A stretch of DNA of 64,000 nt, taken from assembly GCF_036240795.1 (NCBI RefSeq), contig NZ_CP108454.1, forward strand, positions 8,368,001-8,432,000. Direction: 5' to 3'. Under the pieces are notes generated by a model. It was not told the origin of the DNA and searched no databases. It saw only the letters and a list, made by a program, of their open reading frames with translations. Below are positions 25,759 through 35,382 of this stretch, in pieces. Origin of the DNA: Streptomyces sp. NBC_01268 (lineage in GTDB: Bacteria > Actinomycetota > Actinomycetes > Streptomycetales > Streptomycetaceae). Every line of letters begins with the position of its first letter. The first letter of the stretch is position 1. A program made the translations under genes and the position numbers.

Positions 25759-28700
25759 CTACCTCCGGAACCTCCTGACCACGCCCTTTACCGCGCTTGT
25801 CCCCAGTCGGATGGCAAAAGCGCCGGCGACCATCGCCCCGGCAGCGCCGGTGCCGTCATCGTGTGGCTGGACGAGGTTCTTCATCGCGTTCACCGGTGCG
25901 CTGGTCCGCTGCCTGGTCGCCTCGGCCCCTACTTTGTGCTCCGCCACGGTGTCGACCGCCTTGCGCTCCCCGGTGCCGTTCAGGCGGCACAGCGGGCACT
26001 CCTTGACGGCGTCGTTGCCGTGCAGGGGGCACGCGGCGTTGTGGACCAGGAGGTACGTGGCGCCGGCTAGGACGTGGTAGGTGTGGATGCGGCTGACGCT
26101 GAGGTTGTAGACGGTCTGGTCGGCGACCTGACCGCGGTCGTGGATCGTGGTGACCCGCACGGCGCCGGTGCTCGAGGGGTCGCGGACGAGGTCGCCGGTC
26201 TTGAGGTCCCCGGCGTCCACCCAGCCGCGGCCCTCGACCCAGAAGGGGTGTCCGGCGGTGGCGGTGATCGTCGCCTGTCGCGAGCCCCCGACACCGATGT
26301 CGATCAGGTGTTTGGTGCCGTGGCCGATGATGACTCCCGCGACGGGCTCGCCGACAGTGGCGTCGGTGGCCGGGTCGGTGGCCTTGACCTGGTCGCCTTC
26401 CCGGATCTCGCTGATCGGTTTCGTGCTGCCGTCGGCCATCTCCACCAAGGTGTCCGGGGAGAAGGAATTGCACTTCTCGACGGCCGCAGCGGCCTTGCCC
26501 AGTGTCGAGGCCTCCCTGGCTGCGCTCTTGGCCACGGTGCTGGCGAGTTTCCCGCCGGGGATCATGCCTAGGGCGTTCGCGGCCGCGGCGGCCTTGTTGC
26601 CCTGGGCGAGTTGGCCGGCCGCGGCCAACCCTGAGGACACCGTCCCGATCGGGCCGGGTACGAACGCCACCACCTCTGCCGCGGTGGTCGCCACGCGCAC
26701 CGCCGACTTCCAGGAGAACGTCCCGGCCAGGTCCAGTCCGTTGACCGGGTCGGCGTTGACGTAGTCGTAGTCGTTGGCCGATCCGCCCGACACGGGGTCC
26801 ATCTGCAGGAACCGTCCCAGCACCGGCAGGTACACGCGGGCGCCCATCTCGATGGCCTGCTGGCCCGCGAGGTGCTCCACCGGCCGCTCGTGCTGGCCCA
26901 GCCACCCGAAGTCCATGCCGCCGGCCGCGGTGGCCGGGATAGGGATGTCGGCGAACGCGCCGGTCGTGGGGTCGATGTTCTGTCCGAACGGGTCGTACAG
27001 GTGCAGGGCGCCGGTGCGGGCGGCGGTGCCGTCAGCGGTGAACAGCACGTCGCCGTGGATGTTGGGGTAGGACCAGTTGGTGGTGGCGGTCCTGTCGTAG
27101 TTCTTGGTCAGCAGCACCCCGCCGGGCAGTGCCACGATCCGCTGCAGCAGACCGCCGTCCTTGTCCAGGACCAGGTCCGCGTCGTCCTGCTTGGACGTGT
27201 AGGAGTAGCGGGTGGTCCCGTTCTTCGACTGGTCGGCGGCTCCGGTGACGGTTCGGCTGGTCAACCGGTCGGCCGGGTCACGGGTGTAGGAGATGGCGGT
27301 GCCACCCGCGGTGGTGGTGGAGATGTGGCGCTTGGTGGAGTCGTACCCCAGGGTGTCGCCGCCGATCTTCACGGTGTTACCACGGGTGTCGTAGCCGAAC
27401 TCCAGCGCGAGGCCGCCGCCGGTCGCGGTCAGCCGGTCCGCGGCGTCGTAGCAGTAGCTGGTGGTGACCGCGGGAGCCCCGTCGCGGCTGTCGGTGGACG
27501 CGGTGCGGTTGGTGTTCAGCCCGGTGGTCCTGGCCGGTCCGCACCCGTCGGCCGGATCGAACCGGTAGGTGAGCCGGTGGTGCGGGACGGTCGCGGCGAC
27601 GAGCCGGCCCACCGTGTCGTAGGTGTAGGAGTAGGTCGCGATGTTCTTGCCGTTCTCGGTCACCACGTCGTCGGTGACGCGGTTGTCCCGGGAGCGTGTG
27701 ACGGTGTCGACCACGGTGGACTCCACGGTCTTCCACGTCAGCGCCGTGGGCTTGCCGGAGCCGTTGCGCGTCAACGAGTCGAGGCGCGATCCGTTGCCGT
27801 AGGCGACGGAGGCCAGTTCGGCCGCGGTGGTCCACGTGGGGGTGGCGACGACGACGCCGTCGACCTTGACCTGGGTCAGCTGGTTGGCGGCGTTCCAGGC
27901 GTAGGACACGGTGCTGGACACGCCCTTGACCGTGGTGGTGTCAGTGGTCAACCGGCCGACCTGGTCGTAGGTGGAGACTGAGGTGACGCCGTTGGCGTCC
28001 GTGTAGGAAACCTCCTGGCCGAGCAGATCGATCACGGTGGTGATCGACCCGTTCGCGTCACCGGCGCTCGAGACGAGCGGGTCACCGCCGACCGCGTAGT
28101 CGTAGCTGACCGTGCGCGCCGGCTTGTCCCCGAAGGCGGGGAAGACCTTCTTGGTCACGCGTCCGCTCGAGTCGTAGCTGGTACAGCTCCACGGCTCGTC
28201 GTTGACACGTTCGGCGACGGGCCGGCCGCTCTCGTCGTAGACCGTCTCGCTGGTGAACGCCGTCCCGCCGCCCGGCTTGGGACCGGTGGTCGCCTTGGCC
28301 ATGCCGCCCTGGTTGGCGGCCGGGGCCTTCGGGTCGCACGGGTTGGCGCGGGTCTCGGTGTCGCCGTAGTAGGTGGTGGTGGCGCTCCTGTCGGGGTTGG
28401 TGACGTCGCCTGCCGGCAGCGCTTCGGCCAGCTTGCGCAGGTATCCCGTGCCCGGCCGTTCGTAGATGGTGCGGGCGGTGAGGCCCAGCCCGCCCGGGTC
28501 GGCCGTGGCGGACACCTTGAGCCCGTACACCGGATCGATGCCCGCCGCCGGGTCGGAGTAGCTGGTGGCGCCGCGCTTGGACGGCGCGCGTTCCGTGTCG
28601 CCGCCGGAGGTGTCGTCGGTGGTCGTTCCCGTCTCCCAGCCGTAGCGGGGTGCGAGGTTCTTCCCGGGCACCGGGACCGGGGCGCTGGTGCCGGGCGGTG

Positions 28701-31596
28701 TCCAGGTGAAGTCCAGTGCCCCGGTCGTGCCGGAGCGGTTGTAGTAGTCGACGCGTACGCGGTGCCGGCTGCCGGCCGTGGTGTTGGTGTACGTGCCGGT
28801 GACCGCGGTGCCGGCCTTGTCGCTCCAGCTGTCGATGGTCAACACGTCGTCCACCCACAGGCGGACGCCGTCGACCGCGGTGAACCCGAGGCCGTAGTCC
28901 CCGGCGGCGGGCAACTCGATCTCCCCGGTGAACCGGCCCGACCAGCCACCGGTGTTCGCCACCGGCGGGCTCGCTCCCCATGACCGTGACAGCGCCCCGT
29001 CCGCGGCACCGACCCCGGTGGCGAACGACTGGGGCACACCCGCCAGCTCGGGGTTGTCGTAGAAGGCGGCCGACAGCCCCACGAGACCCTCGTCATAGGA
29101 GGTGTGGGTGTGCGAAACCTTCGCGGCGCACGCGGCTGTCGGGGTCTGCCCGGCGAAGCAGGACGCTGGCGCGGGCCCGTACTTGTCGACCGGCCGGTCG
29201 GCGTGGTCGTAGACCGTGGTGGACCGGCGGCCCGCGCTGTCGACCGCTGCCGTGGCCTGGTCCTTCGTGTTCCACTCCGCCGAGATGCTCGCCCCGGTCA
29301 AGTCGGTGGTGACCAGCGCGCGCCCGGCGTCGTCGTACGACACGGTGCGCGAGCGCGTGGAGTCGTACACTCCGGCCAGGGCCACAGTGGCCTGCTTGCG
29401 CTCCAGGTAGTACTGGTAGAAGTGCTCGGCGCGCTTGTCGCCGGAGCGGCCGTCCGGGGCGGGGGCCAGTACCTGGACCGCGCGCAGGGCTGGTGGTTCC
29501 TGGGGCTGCTCGATCACGGAGTCGTAGCCGATCACCGTGCAGGCGGCGGCGATGTCACCGGTGTTGGTGCACCCGTTCTCGGCGGACGGGGCCTGGTGGG
29601 CCACCCAGTCGTAGGCCAGGCTGCCGCGAAGGGTGGTCAGCGGCCCGATGCTGTCCAGGGCCTTCTGCTTCTCCTCCTCGTTGTCGCCCGCCTCGTCGTA
29701 GCGCTGCTTGGCCGAGGCCCGGCCCAGGTAGTCGAAGTCCTGCATGTCCGCGCCGGGGTTCTCGATCCGGGCCAGGGTGCCCATCTGGTACCACAGCCGG
29801 GTCTCGCTGCCGTCCCAGTAGTGGATCCGGCACAGCATCCCCGGCGGGGCTGGGTCCGAGCCCGGCGGGCGGGACACCCCGCCGTAGCAGCTGTCACTGC
29901 CGTCGGTGTTGTAGAAGAGCTGGTGCGACCGGCCGGAGACCGGGTCCTTGATCCGGGTCAGCCGCGGCGGTGTCCCGCTGTAGAGGTACTGCAGGGCGGC
30001 CGGCTTCTTGCCGTCCAGTACCGACTCCACCGCCGCCAGCGAGCCGTCGGGGTTGAACACCGACACCGTTTCGCCCTCGGTGAGCGAGATCCGGCCCGCC
30101 GTGTCGAAGGCGAGCACGCCGTCCTCGCCCACCGGCGGCGTGTAGCCGCCCGTGGAGGCCTTGGCCCACGTGTGCTTGCCGCCGGCGGAATCCGTGAGTA
30201 CCACCGAGCCGTCCAGCATATCGGCGTGGCTGTAGCCGCTGGACTGCGCCGACAGCGTCCAACCGGCCGGCAAGGACTGCGAGTCCCCGGAGAACAGCCA
30301 CTCCGTCGGTACGATCCGCGGTTCGAGGTTGTGGACGCGCTGGTCATCGGGGCCGGTGGTGCTCTTGCCCCACAGCACCATGCGGGGACGCTGGTCGGAG
30401 TGGTGGTACAGCTCGACCCGGATCGGCACCAGCTGACCGGCCTTGAGCGCCACGTCCTGGGCCTGGTGCGGGCCGGGCAACAGGAAGTCGTCGCCGGGAT
30501 CGGCAGGGTCGGGGTTGTCGTAGACCACCTTGTCGCCCAGCCAGATGCGCGCGCCGTCGGCGTGCGCGCCGCCGAACCGGAAGTCACCGGTGACCGGTGC
30601 CTTGAACTGGCCCTCCCAGCGCGCGACGAACCAGTTCTTGTCCAGCGCCGGCGGCATCGGGTTGTCCCGCCACGGCAGGTTGTCCGGGTTGCCGGTCCAC
30701 GCGATGCCCCAGTCCAGATTGACCTGGGACTCGCCGCGCACCATCACCGGGGTCGCGTCCGGGGTACCCGAGTGCCGCGAGTCGTTGAAGTACGAGGCGC
30801 GCACACCATGCGGCGCGCCCTGCCTGGAGTTGTAGGCGAAGCTGACCCCGGCGGACCCCCCGACGGTCTGGAACGCCGGCCCGGCGGCCTCGACGTGCGC
30901 GTTGCCGTTGAACAGGTTCACCGTCACCGGCCCGAGATGGTCGGTCGGGGCCGGCCCCGGATCGCCCACCCGCTGGTTGACCGTGAAGTGACCGACCCAC
31001 TGCGGCGGCGTCGCCGTCGTCGCACCGGACATCGCGGTGGCAACCGTCCACGTGTATCGGCCGCCGTCGTGCAACACATGCTTCGGCACGGTCCACTGCG
31101 GCTGGTCGAGGCACCCGGAGTCCACCACGCTGCCCGAGCGGCCGTCGAACCCGGTGGAGATCTTGAAGCAGTACAGTACGCCGTCACCGACCGCGGCGAC
31201 CTCGAGTGCCGGCGTGTCCGTGCCCACCACCGCGCCGTCGACCGGCGAGACCAGGCTGGTCTGCGGCGCCTCGACGGCTTCCCGTGCCGATCTCCGCGCG
31301 TCGAAGCGTGGATGCTCGCCGACCGCCAAGGCCCTGAAGTCGGCCTTCGGCTGCCTCTGCTCGGCCTGTGGTTTCTGCCTGGCCGCTGACGACACCGACA
31401 GGATGGGCAGATTCCGCGGCACCTCCTTCGGCGTCTTCTTCGGCGGCTTCTTCGCCACCGCTGCCGCGGACACCGCCGGCAAGGCCCCCGCCTGCACCAG
31501 CGACACCACCAGTGCCATGGCCAGCGCGAGTCCAATCGTTCGCCACCATGACCGCGCGGATAACCGCGCCTTGCCCTTGCTGGCACCCCCGTACAA
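25759..31596 (-). CDS. secreted Rhs/YD-repeat protein with PA14 and Hint domains
   Basis: About 1945 aa. The proposed start is TTG 31596 with GGAGGGG just upstream; the frame is open to 31806. A transmembrane or signal segment (TIGLALAMALVVSLVQAGAL) follows. Then come a first PA14 domain (GVRASYFNDSRHSG, KNWFVARWEGQFKAPVTGDF), many YD repeats (TYDQVGRLTTD, YDTRGNTVKI), a second PA14 domain (GLSAAFYDNPELAG, GEIELPAAGDYGLGFTA) and the Rhs core end (ARVYLPVLGRFLQMDPVSGG, DYVNADPVNGLDLAG). A Hint domain follows (CNSFSPDTLVEMADGS to YLLVHN). About 95 residues remain, with CPLHGNDAVKECPLC and one hydrophobic helix, presumably the variable effector. No immunity gene is evident downstream. Rhs proteins deliver or shed toxic C-termini; the target is unknown. 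Confidence 0.85.
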   Translation of the reverse strand: MYGGASKGKARLSARSWWRTIGLALAMALVVSLVQAGALPAVSAAAVAKKPPKKTPKEVPRNLPILSVSSAARQKPQAEQRQPKADFRALAVGEHPRFDARRSAREAVEAPQTSLVSPVDGAVVGTDTPALEVAAVGDGVLYCFKISTGFDGRSGSVVDSGCLDQPQWTVPKHVLHDGGRYTWTVATAMSGATTATPPQWVGHFTVNQRVGDPGPAPTDHLGPVTVNLFNGNAHVEAAGPAFQTVGGSAGVSFAYNSRQGAPHGVRASYFNDSRHSGTPDATPVMVRGESQVNLDWGIAWTGNPDNLPWRDNPMPPALDKNWFVARWEGQFKAPVTGDFRFGGAHADGARIWLGDKVVYDNPDPADPGDDFLLPGPHQAQDVALKAGQLVPIRVELYHHSDQRPRMVLWGKSTTGPDDQRVHNLEPRIVPTEWLFSGDSQSLPAGWTLSAQSSGYSHADMLDGSVVLTDSAGGKHTWAKASTGGYTPPVGEDGVLAFDTAGRISLTEGETVSVFNPDGSLAAVESVLDGKKPAALQYLYSGTPPRLTRIKDPVSGRSHQLFYNTDGSDSCYGGVSRPPGSDPAPPGMLCRIHYWDGSETRLWYQMGTLARIENPGADMQDFDYLGRASAKQRYDEAGDNEEEKQKALDSIGPLTTLRGSLAYDWVAHQAPSAENGCTNTGDIAAACTVIGYDSVIEQPQEPPALRAVQVLAPAPDGRSGDKRAEHFYQYYLERKQATVALAGVYDSTRSRTVSYDDAGRALVTTDLTGASISAEWNTKDQATAAVDSAGRRSTTVYDHADRPVDKYGPAPASCFAGQTPTAACAAKVSHTHTSYDEGLVGLSAAFYDNPELAGVPQSFATGVGAADGALSRSWGASPPVANTGGWSGRFTGEIELPAAGDYGLGFTAVDGVRLWVDDVLTIDSWSDKAGTAVTGTYTNTTAGSRHRVRVDYYNRSGTTGALDFTWTPPGTSAPVPVPGKNLAPRYGWETGTTTDDTSGGDTERAPSKRGATSYSDPAAGIDPVYGLKVSATADPGGLGLTARTIYERPGTGYLRKLAEALPAGDVTNPDRSATTTYYGDTETRANPCDPKAPAANQGGMAKATTGPKPGGGTAFTSETVYDESGRPVAERVNDEPWSCTSYDSSGRVTKKVFPAFGDKPARTVSYDYAVGGDPLVSSAGDANGSITTVIDLLGQEVSYTDANGVTSVSTYDQVGRLTTDTTTVKGVSSTVSYAWNAANQLTQVKVDGVVVATPTWTTAAELASVAYGNGSRLDSLTRNGSGKPTALTWKTVESTVVDTVTRSRDNRVTDDVVTENGKNIATYSYTYDTVGRLVAATVPHHRLTYRFDPADGCGPARTTGLNTNRTASTDSRDGAPAVTTSYCYDAADRLTATGGGLALEFGYDTRGNTVKIGGDTLGYDSTKRHISTTTAGGTAISYTRDPADRLTSRTVTGAADQSKNGTTRYSYTSKQDDADLVLDKDGGLLQRIVALPGGVLLTKNYDRTATTNWSYPNIHGDVLFTADGTAARTGALHLYDPFGQNIDPTTGAFADIPIPATAAGGMDFGWLGQHERPVEHLAGQQAIEMGARVYLPVLGRFLQMDPVSGGSANDYDYVNADPVNGLDLAGTFSWKSAVRVATTAAEVVAFVPGPIGTVSSGLAAAGQLAQGNKAAAAANALGMIPGGKLASTVAKSAAREASTLGKAAAAVEKCNSFSPDTLVEMADGSTKPISEIREGDQVKATDPATDATVGEPVAGVIIGHGTKHLIDIGVGGSRQATITATAGHPFWVEGRGWVDAGDLKTGDLVRDPSSTGAVRVTTIHDRGQVADQTVYNLSVSRIHTYHVLAGATYLLVHNAACPLHGNDAVKECPLCRLNGTGERKAVDTVAEHKVGAEATRQRTSAPVNAMKNLVQPHDDGTGAAGAMVAGAFAIRLGTSAVKGVVRRFRR

Positions 31597-32159
31597 GGCC
31601 CCTCCAAACACCGTCGACGTCCACAGGAACCGGCGGCCCGGCCGGCCCCGTGTCCTCCTGCTTCCGCGCGCCCGGCCGACTGGCTCGGGCAGCGACTGAG
31701 ATCTTGCGGGGCCGAAGGGCGCTAAGGAACAGATGCGCCACAGGTTGGCCGGAAACCCCGAGCCATCGCACCTCCGGTGGAACGCTCCCCGCGGACCCGC
31801 CGCCATTCACGCCGATGATCTGCCAGGGACATGCTCAACGATGTCCCCTCGGGCGTCTCCATGCGGAGTCACAGGTAACCGCCCGGACCCTCGCCTCACT
31901 TGGCCGGAAGTGGGGGAGCTCCCGACGGGCGGGGCGATGCCGGTAGGTCGGGCGTTCCCCCTTGACTGCCGACTACGCGGCCAGGCTCGAGGGACTCAGG
32001 AAGTAGCCATCGGGACGGTGCACGGCGGGGAGCAGCCGGACGTCCGGGCGCGACGGGCCGTGGGAGGCCGGCCGCATCCGGGTGACGGCGGTCTCCGTGG
32101 GCTTGCGGACCGCCGGCCGAAGAGGACCGGGGTCGCCGGGTTGCGCGGCCTGGCCGTGG
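31597..32159. other. gene-free stretch between Rhs gene and IS fragment
   Basis: No gene is supported. The Rhs promoter is expected near 31600-31750. Frames on the plus strand after 32040 are Arg/Gly-rich and look like decayed IS5 sequence joining the fragment that follows. Confidence 0.35.
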
Positions 32160-32433
32160 ACGGCAATACAGCTCGAAAGCGATCCGCACCCGGCTCCGCC
32201 GCCGCGGCATCCCGCACATGATTCCCGAGCGGGCCGACCAGGTCCGCAACCGGGCCCGGCGGGCCAGCCGCGGAGGCCGCCCGCCGGCCTTCGACCGCGA
32301 GCTCTACAAGCAACGCACCATCGTGGAACGCTGCTTCAACCGTCTCAAGCAGTGGCGCGGCATCGCCACCCGCTACGAGAAGACCGCCGACTCCTATGAG
32401 GCAGCCATCACCCTCGCATCACTCCTGATGTGA
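32160..32433 (+). mobile_element. IS5-type transposase C-terminal fragment
   Basis: The frame reads YSSKAIRTRLRRRGIPHMIP, SRGGRPPAFDRELYKQRTIV and ERCFNRLKQWRGIATRYEKT and ends normally (ITLASLLM, then stop). It is the C-terminal part of the same IS5 subgroup as the remnant at 247-975 and keeps the ending that copy lacks. The N-terminal two thirds are missing. Confidence 0.8.
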
Positions 32434-32627
32434 GCGTGACACTTGACGACAGAACCCAGCACCACCGACCTTGGGAAACCGTCGGGCACCGAGATGCGGC
32501 ACGGCACCCCACGACCGAGTGGAGGGCCGGCCGTCCGCGCTCGGCGGCCCCTGAGAACAGGTGCTCCTGACCTTCCGTTGTGCCGTACCCCGTCTAGACC
32601 AGGGTTGTGGGTGGGCAGGCTTCCTTC

Positions 32628-33095
32628 ATGGCAGACGATGTCGTAGGAAGTCAGGTGGCCGACCTTCAGGCTGAGTGCGCTGAAGAGTCACGGAAGAGCC
32701 GTGCACGTCGGCAGTTCTGGCGTCTCGCCCATGCCACGCTCGGGCTGCCGGCCGCTGTGCTGGCTGGTGTCTCGGGGGCAGCCGGGCTGGCTTCAGCAGA
32801 TGCCCGTGTCCCGGCGGCTGTGCTGGCGCTTGTGAGTGCAGGACTGAGCGCTGCGATCGCATTTCTGAAACCGGAGGTGCATCAGCAGGCGGCACACGCA
32901 CGTCGAAGGGCCTACCTTGCCCTGGAGGTCGAAGCACGTTTCGTGCTGACGCAGGCAGCGTCCAGTGGTGAACCCGTTCCGCTGCCCGTCTACAGGGACC
33001 TGTTGGAACGCAGAAGGATGATCGTCGCGGGCCAGCTCGACGACGTCGTGCAGCGCGTCGCCGTAGGAGGTCCCGAGACCGGAAGCGGTGGATGA
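32628..33095 (+). CDS. SLATT-type two-helix membrane protein
   Basis: A 155-aa protein. A short amphipathic N-terminus leads to RARRQFWRLAHATLGLPAAV and two membrane helices (LGLPAAVLAGVSGAAGLASA and VPAAVLALVSAGLSAAIAFL), then the conserved KPEVHQQAAHARRRAYLALE. This is the layout of SLATT domains, 2-TM modules proposed to act as membrane-pore effectors of nucleotide-triggered conflict systems. No nucleotide cyclase or SLOG gene is adjacent, so it is a solitary copy between IS fragments. ATG 32628 has a weak ribosome site. Confidence 0.7.
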   Translation: MADDVVGSQVADLQAECAEESRKSRARRQFWRLAHATLGLPAAVLAGVSGAAGLASADARVPAAVLALVSAGLSAAIAFLKPEVHQQAAHARRRAYLALEVEARFVLTQAASSGEPVPLPVYRDLLERRRMIVAGQLDDVVQRVAVGGPETGSGG

Positions 33096-33489
33096 GGAGT
33101 GTGCTGGTTCGCCACCCATCCGATGTGCCTGAGCGACAGCTCAAGCGCTCGCTCGCCACCTGAAGCCGCGCCTGGTGGCACCTACCGCGTGGCCGTGCGG
33201 GCGTTGGGCGGGTTCGGGCGGAGTGCGCCGGATGGAAGCGCGGGCGCGCGCCTCAGAGACCGCCCATTCCAGGCCCAGGATTGGCAAAAGCGTTCGCTTT
33301 TCGATCGAGTGCGCGACGCGTGGGAGGCCGTGTGCTGAGCCTGCTGGATGTGATTCCCGACGACTTCACCCGGCTCTCAAAGGTGACCTCACGTGAGGAG
33401 GGGATGCAGGTCAGGCGGCTCCTTGACCGAGCTCCTTCGGTCCGGGAACGGCTACTGCGTGAGGGCGAGGGCCCGGGCCAGCTGTGACA
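33096..33489. other. stretch without a firm gene
   Basis: A short frame (33281-33487) contains VLSLLDVIPDDFTRLSKVTS with no recognised homology and may be a remnant. No other feature is seen. Confidence 0.3.
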
Positions 33490-33597
33490 GGCGTTGCCGG
33501 CGCTTGCCCCGCACGGGCGGCACCGCTTCCAAGAGCGGGATGAGCTGGGCGACGTCGTTGCGGTTCCCGCCGGTCAGCGTGGCAGCGAGTGGGACAG
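33490..33597 (-). mobile_element. IS5-type transposase shard
   Basis: About 35 codons read VPLAATLTGGNRNDVAQLIP and LLEAVPPVRGKR, a segment well known from another IS5 subgroup of Streptomyces. Nothing else of the element is present, so it is a decayed shard. It abuts the PIG-L fragment. Confidence 0.65.
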
Positions 33598-33617
33598 GGC
33601 CCGGCGGGCGTTGCCCA

Positions 33618-33890
33618 AGGACATGAGGTCCGGGATTCCGGGTGGATGGCGGAGTACAGGGCGTCCGGCTGCCAGGGCTCTCCGGCGTCGGGATACAGGC
33701 CCGGCAGGCCTGCGGCTTGGGCGGCGAGGAGGCTGATCTGGTGGGCGCGGCGGTGGTCCGGGTGCCCGGTGAGCTGGCCGAGGGCGTCGTGGCCGATGAC
33801 GAGGTCGGGCCGGACTTCGCGGATGTGTGCGACCAGGCGGCCGACGGCCTCGTCGAGGGGCGCGTCGACGAGGCGTGCCGCGGTCGCGGC
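33618..33890 (-). pseudogene. PIG-L family deacetylase fragment
   Basis: The frame reads LVAHIREVRPDLVIGHDALG, then QLTGHPDHRRAHQISLLAAQ and GLYPDAGEPWQPDALYSAIH. These match the middle of LmbE/PIG-L deacetylases (HPDH metal motif, GEPWxP). The N-terminal AHPDDE motif and the C-terminus are absent. It is truncated on one side by the IS5 shard and on the other by a methyltransferase fragment. Confidence 0.65.
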
Positions 33891-33894
33891 ACGT

Positions 33895-34245
33895 CACGCC
33901 CCGGCCAGCGGAACACCAGACGGCACAGGCCCTTGCCCAGGACATCACCGGCGGGCAGGAGGCCATCGGGCGTGCCGGCCGGGTAGACCGTGAGTACAGG
34001 ATCGGCCGGCGTGCTGCTCGGTGTCATCGGCGCGCACGTGGCGATCCCACGCCCGGACCGTGGCCGCCAGCTGATCGGCGAGGTGGGAGCCCTGCTTGCC
34101 AAGGCCGTGGACGGTCCACTCCCATTCCTTGTCCTGCGGGCGGCCGCCGTTCTTGGTTTGCAGGTGGGTCAGGTAGGCGAGGGATGCGTCGCCGATGATC
34201 GCGGGTGCGTCGCGGCCGATCGCGAGAGAAGAACGTCTCATCTTC
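33895..34245 (-). pseudogene. C-terminal fragment of an isoaspartate-type methyltransferase
   Basis: The frame shows IIGDASLAYLTHLQTKNGGR, then KEWEWTVHGLGKQGSHLADQ and LAATVRAWDRHVR, then after a frame change VLTVYPAGTPDGLLPAGDVL and LCRLVFRWPG. This resembles the C-terminal part of protein-L-isoaspartate O-methyltransferase-like (FxLD type) enzymes of RiPP clusters. The SAM-binding domain is missing. It is a fragment with at least one frameshift. Confidence 0.55.
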
Positions 34246-34453
34246 GACTCGTGGATCCTGGGCTTCGCCCACGACGGCACCCGGCGGAGACCCTCACCGA
34301 CCCGGACCTAGCCGGTGCCCGCTCCGAGAAGCTCCTGGAGCAGTGATCCTGCCCCCTGCTGGTGATCGACGGCATCCTGGCTGGGCGGGGCCGTGCGCGA
34401 GGAACGGCACTGGCCGTGCTTTTCGCGGTGCGTGGTGCCAGAGGGACAATCGA

Positions 34454-35371
34454 ATGGTGAAACGGTTGGGAGGCTTGGGCCGACTGGTGCCGCCCCGGAC
34501 GGCGTCGGTCGGTGGGCCGCGAGCGCGTGATCGCCTCGGGGATGCCCTCTTCAGCCGTGTCGCGGGACCGTCCGGTGCGGAGAACCGGGCCAGGATCCAC
34601 GAGACGCCCGGCCCGAGATGGTTCGCCGCCGAGGACCCGATCCGGCGCGTCCACGGTGACGCGTCGATGTTCGTCGGCGGGCTGAGCGCGCTCCTCCTGC
34701 AGTCGCTGCACCCGCGGGCGATGGCCGCCGTGGAGGCCCATTCCGGATACCGGGGAGACCCCTGGGGGCGTCTGCAGCGGACCAGTACCTTTCTGGCGTT
34801 CACCACCTACGGGACGGCCGAGGACGCGCAGCTCGCGGTGGACGGCGTACGGGCGGTACACGCGCGCATCAGCGGCCGTACCCCCGACGGTGAGCCGTAC
34901 CGCGCCGACGATCCGCACCTGCTCGAGTGGGTGCACGTCGCTGAGGTCGACAGCTTCCTGCGAGCCCACCAGCGATTCGGTGCCCGGCCTCTGGAGGCCG
35001 GCGAGTGCGACGGGTACGTCGCCTCTGCGGCCCGCGTCGGGCACGCTCTGGGCGTGGTCCGTCCGCCGCGCACAGCGGACGAACTGGCGGAGCGGATCGA
35101 CGCCTTTCGGCCGGAGCTGCGAGGTACCGACGCGGCCCGTGCCGCGGCCCGCTTCATCTTGCTCAGCCCACCGCTGCCGTGGCCGGCGCGGCTGCCGTAC
35201 GCGATGTTGGCGGCGGCCGCGGTAGCCCAGCTCCCTGACTGGGCCCGCGCCCCTTTGGATCTTCCGTTGCTACCGCGGACGGAGCGCTGGTGCGCGACTC
35301 CCGCCGGCGTCGCGGTGACCGCCGCCATCCGCTGGGCCATGCACCGACCTCCCCCGTCCGGCGTGGAGTGA
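34454..35371 (+). CDS. MpaB-type oxygenase (DUF2236)
   Basis: A 305-aa protein of the MpaB/rubber-oxygenase-like DUF2236 family. Signatures are DASMFVGGLSALLLQSLHPR and AMAAVEAHSGYRGDPWGRLQ, then TTYGTAEDAQLAVDGVRAVH and LLEWVHVAEVDSFLRAHQRF. Family members bind heme through conserved His and act as oxygenases; the substrate is unknown here. ATG 34454 gives a normal length. There is no signal peptide. Confidence 0.88.
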   Translation: MVKRLGGLGRLVPPRTASVGGPRARDRLGDALFSRVAGPSGAENRARIHETPGPRWFAAEDPIRRVHGDASMFVGGLSALLLQSLHPRAMAAVEAHSGYRGDPWGRLQRTSTFLAFTTYGTAEDAQLAVDGVRAVHARISGRTPDGEPYRADDPHLLEWVHVAEVDSFLRAHQRFGARPLEAGECDGYVASAARVGHALGVVRPPRTADELAERIDAFRPELRGTDAARAAARFILLSPPLPWPARLPYAMLAAAAVAQLPDWARAPLDLPLLPRTERWCATPAGVAVTAAIRWAMHRPPPSGVE

Positions 35372-35382
35372 TGGGGCCGTGT

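Noticed and set aside
29104..31389. 761-aa plus-strand frame inside the Rhs gene
   Set aside because: Antisense shadow of Rhs coding sequence; repetitive Val/Gly/Arg content.
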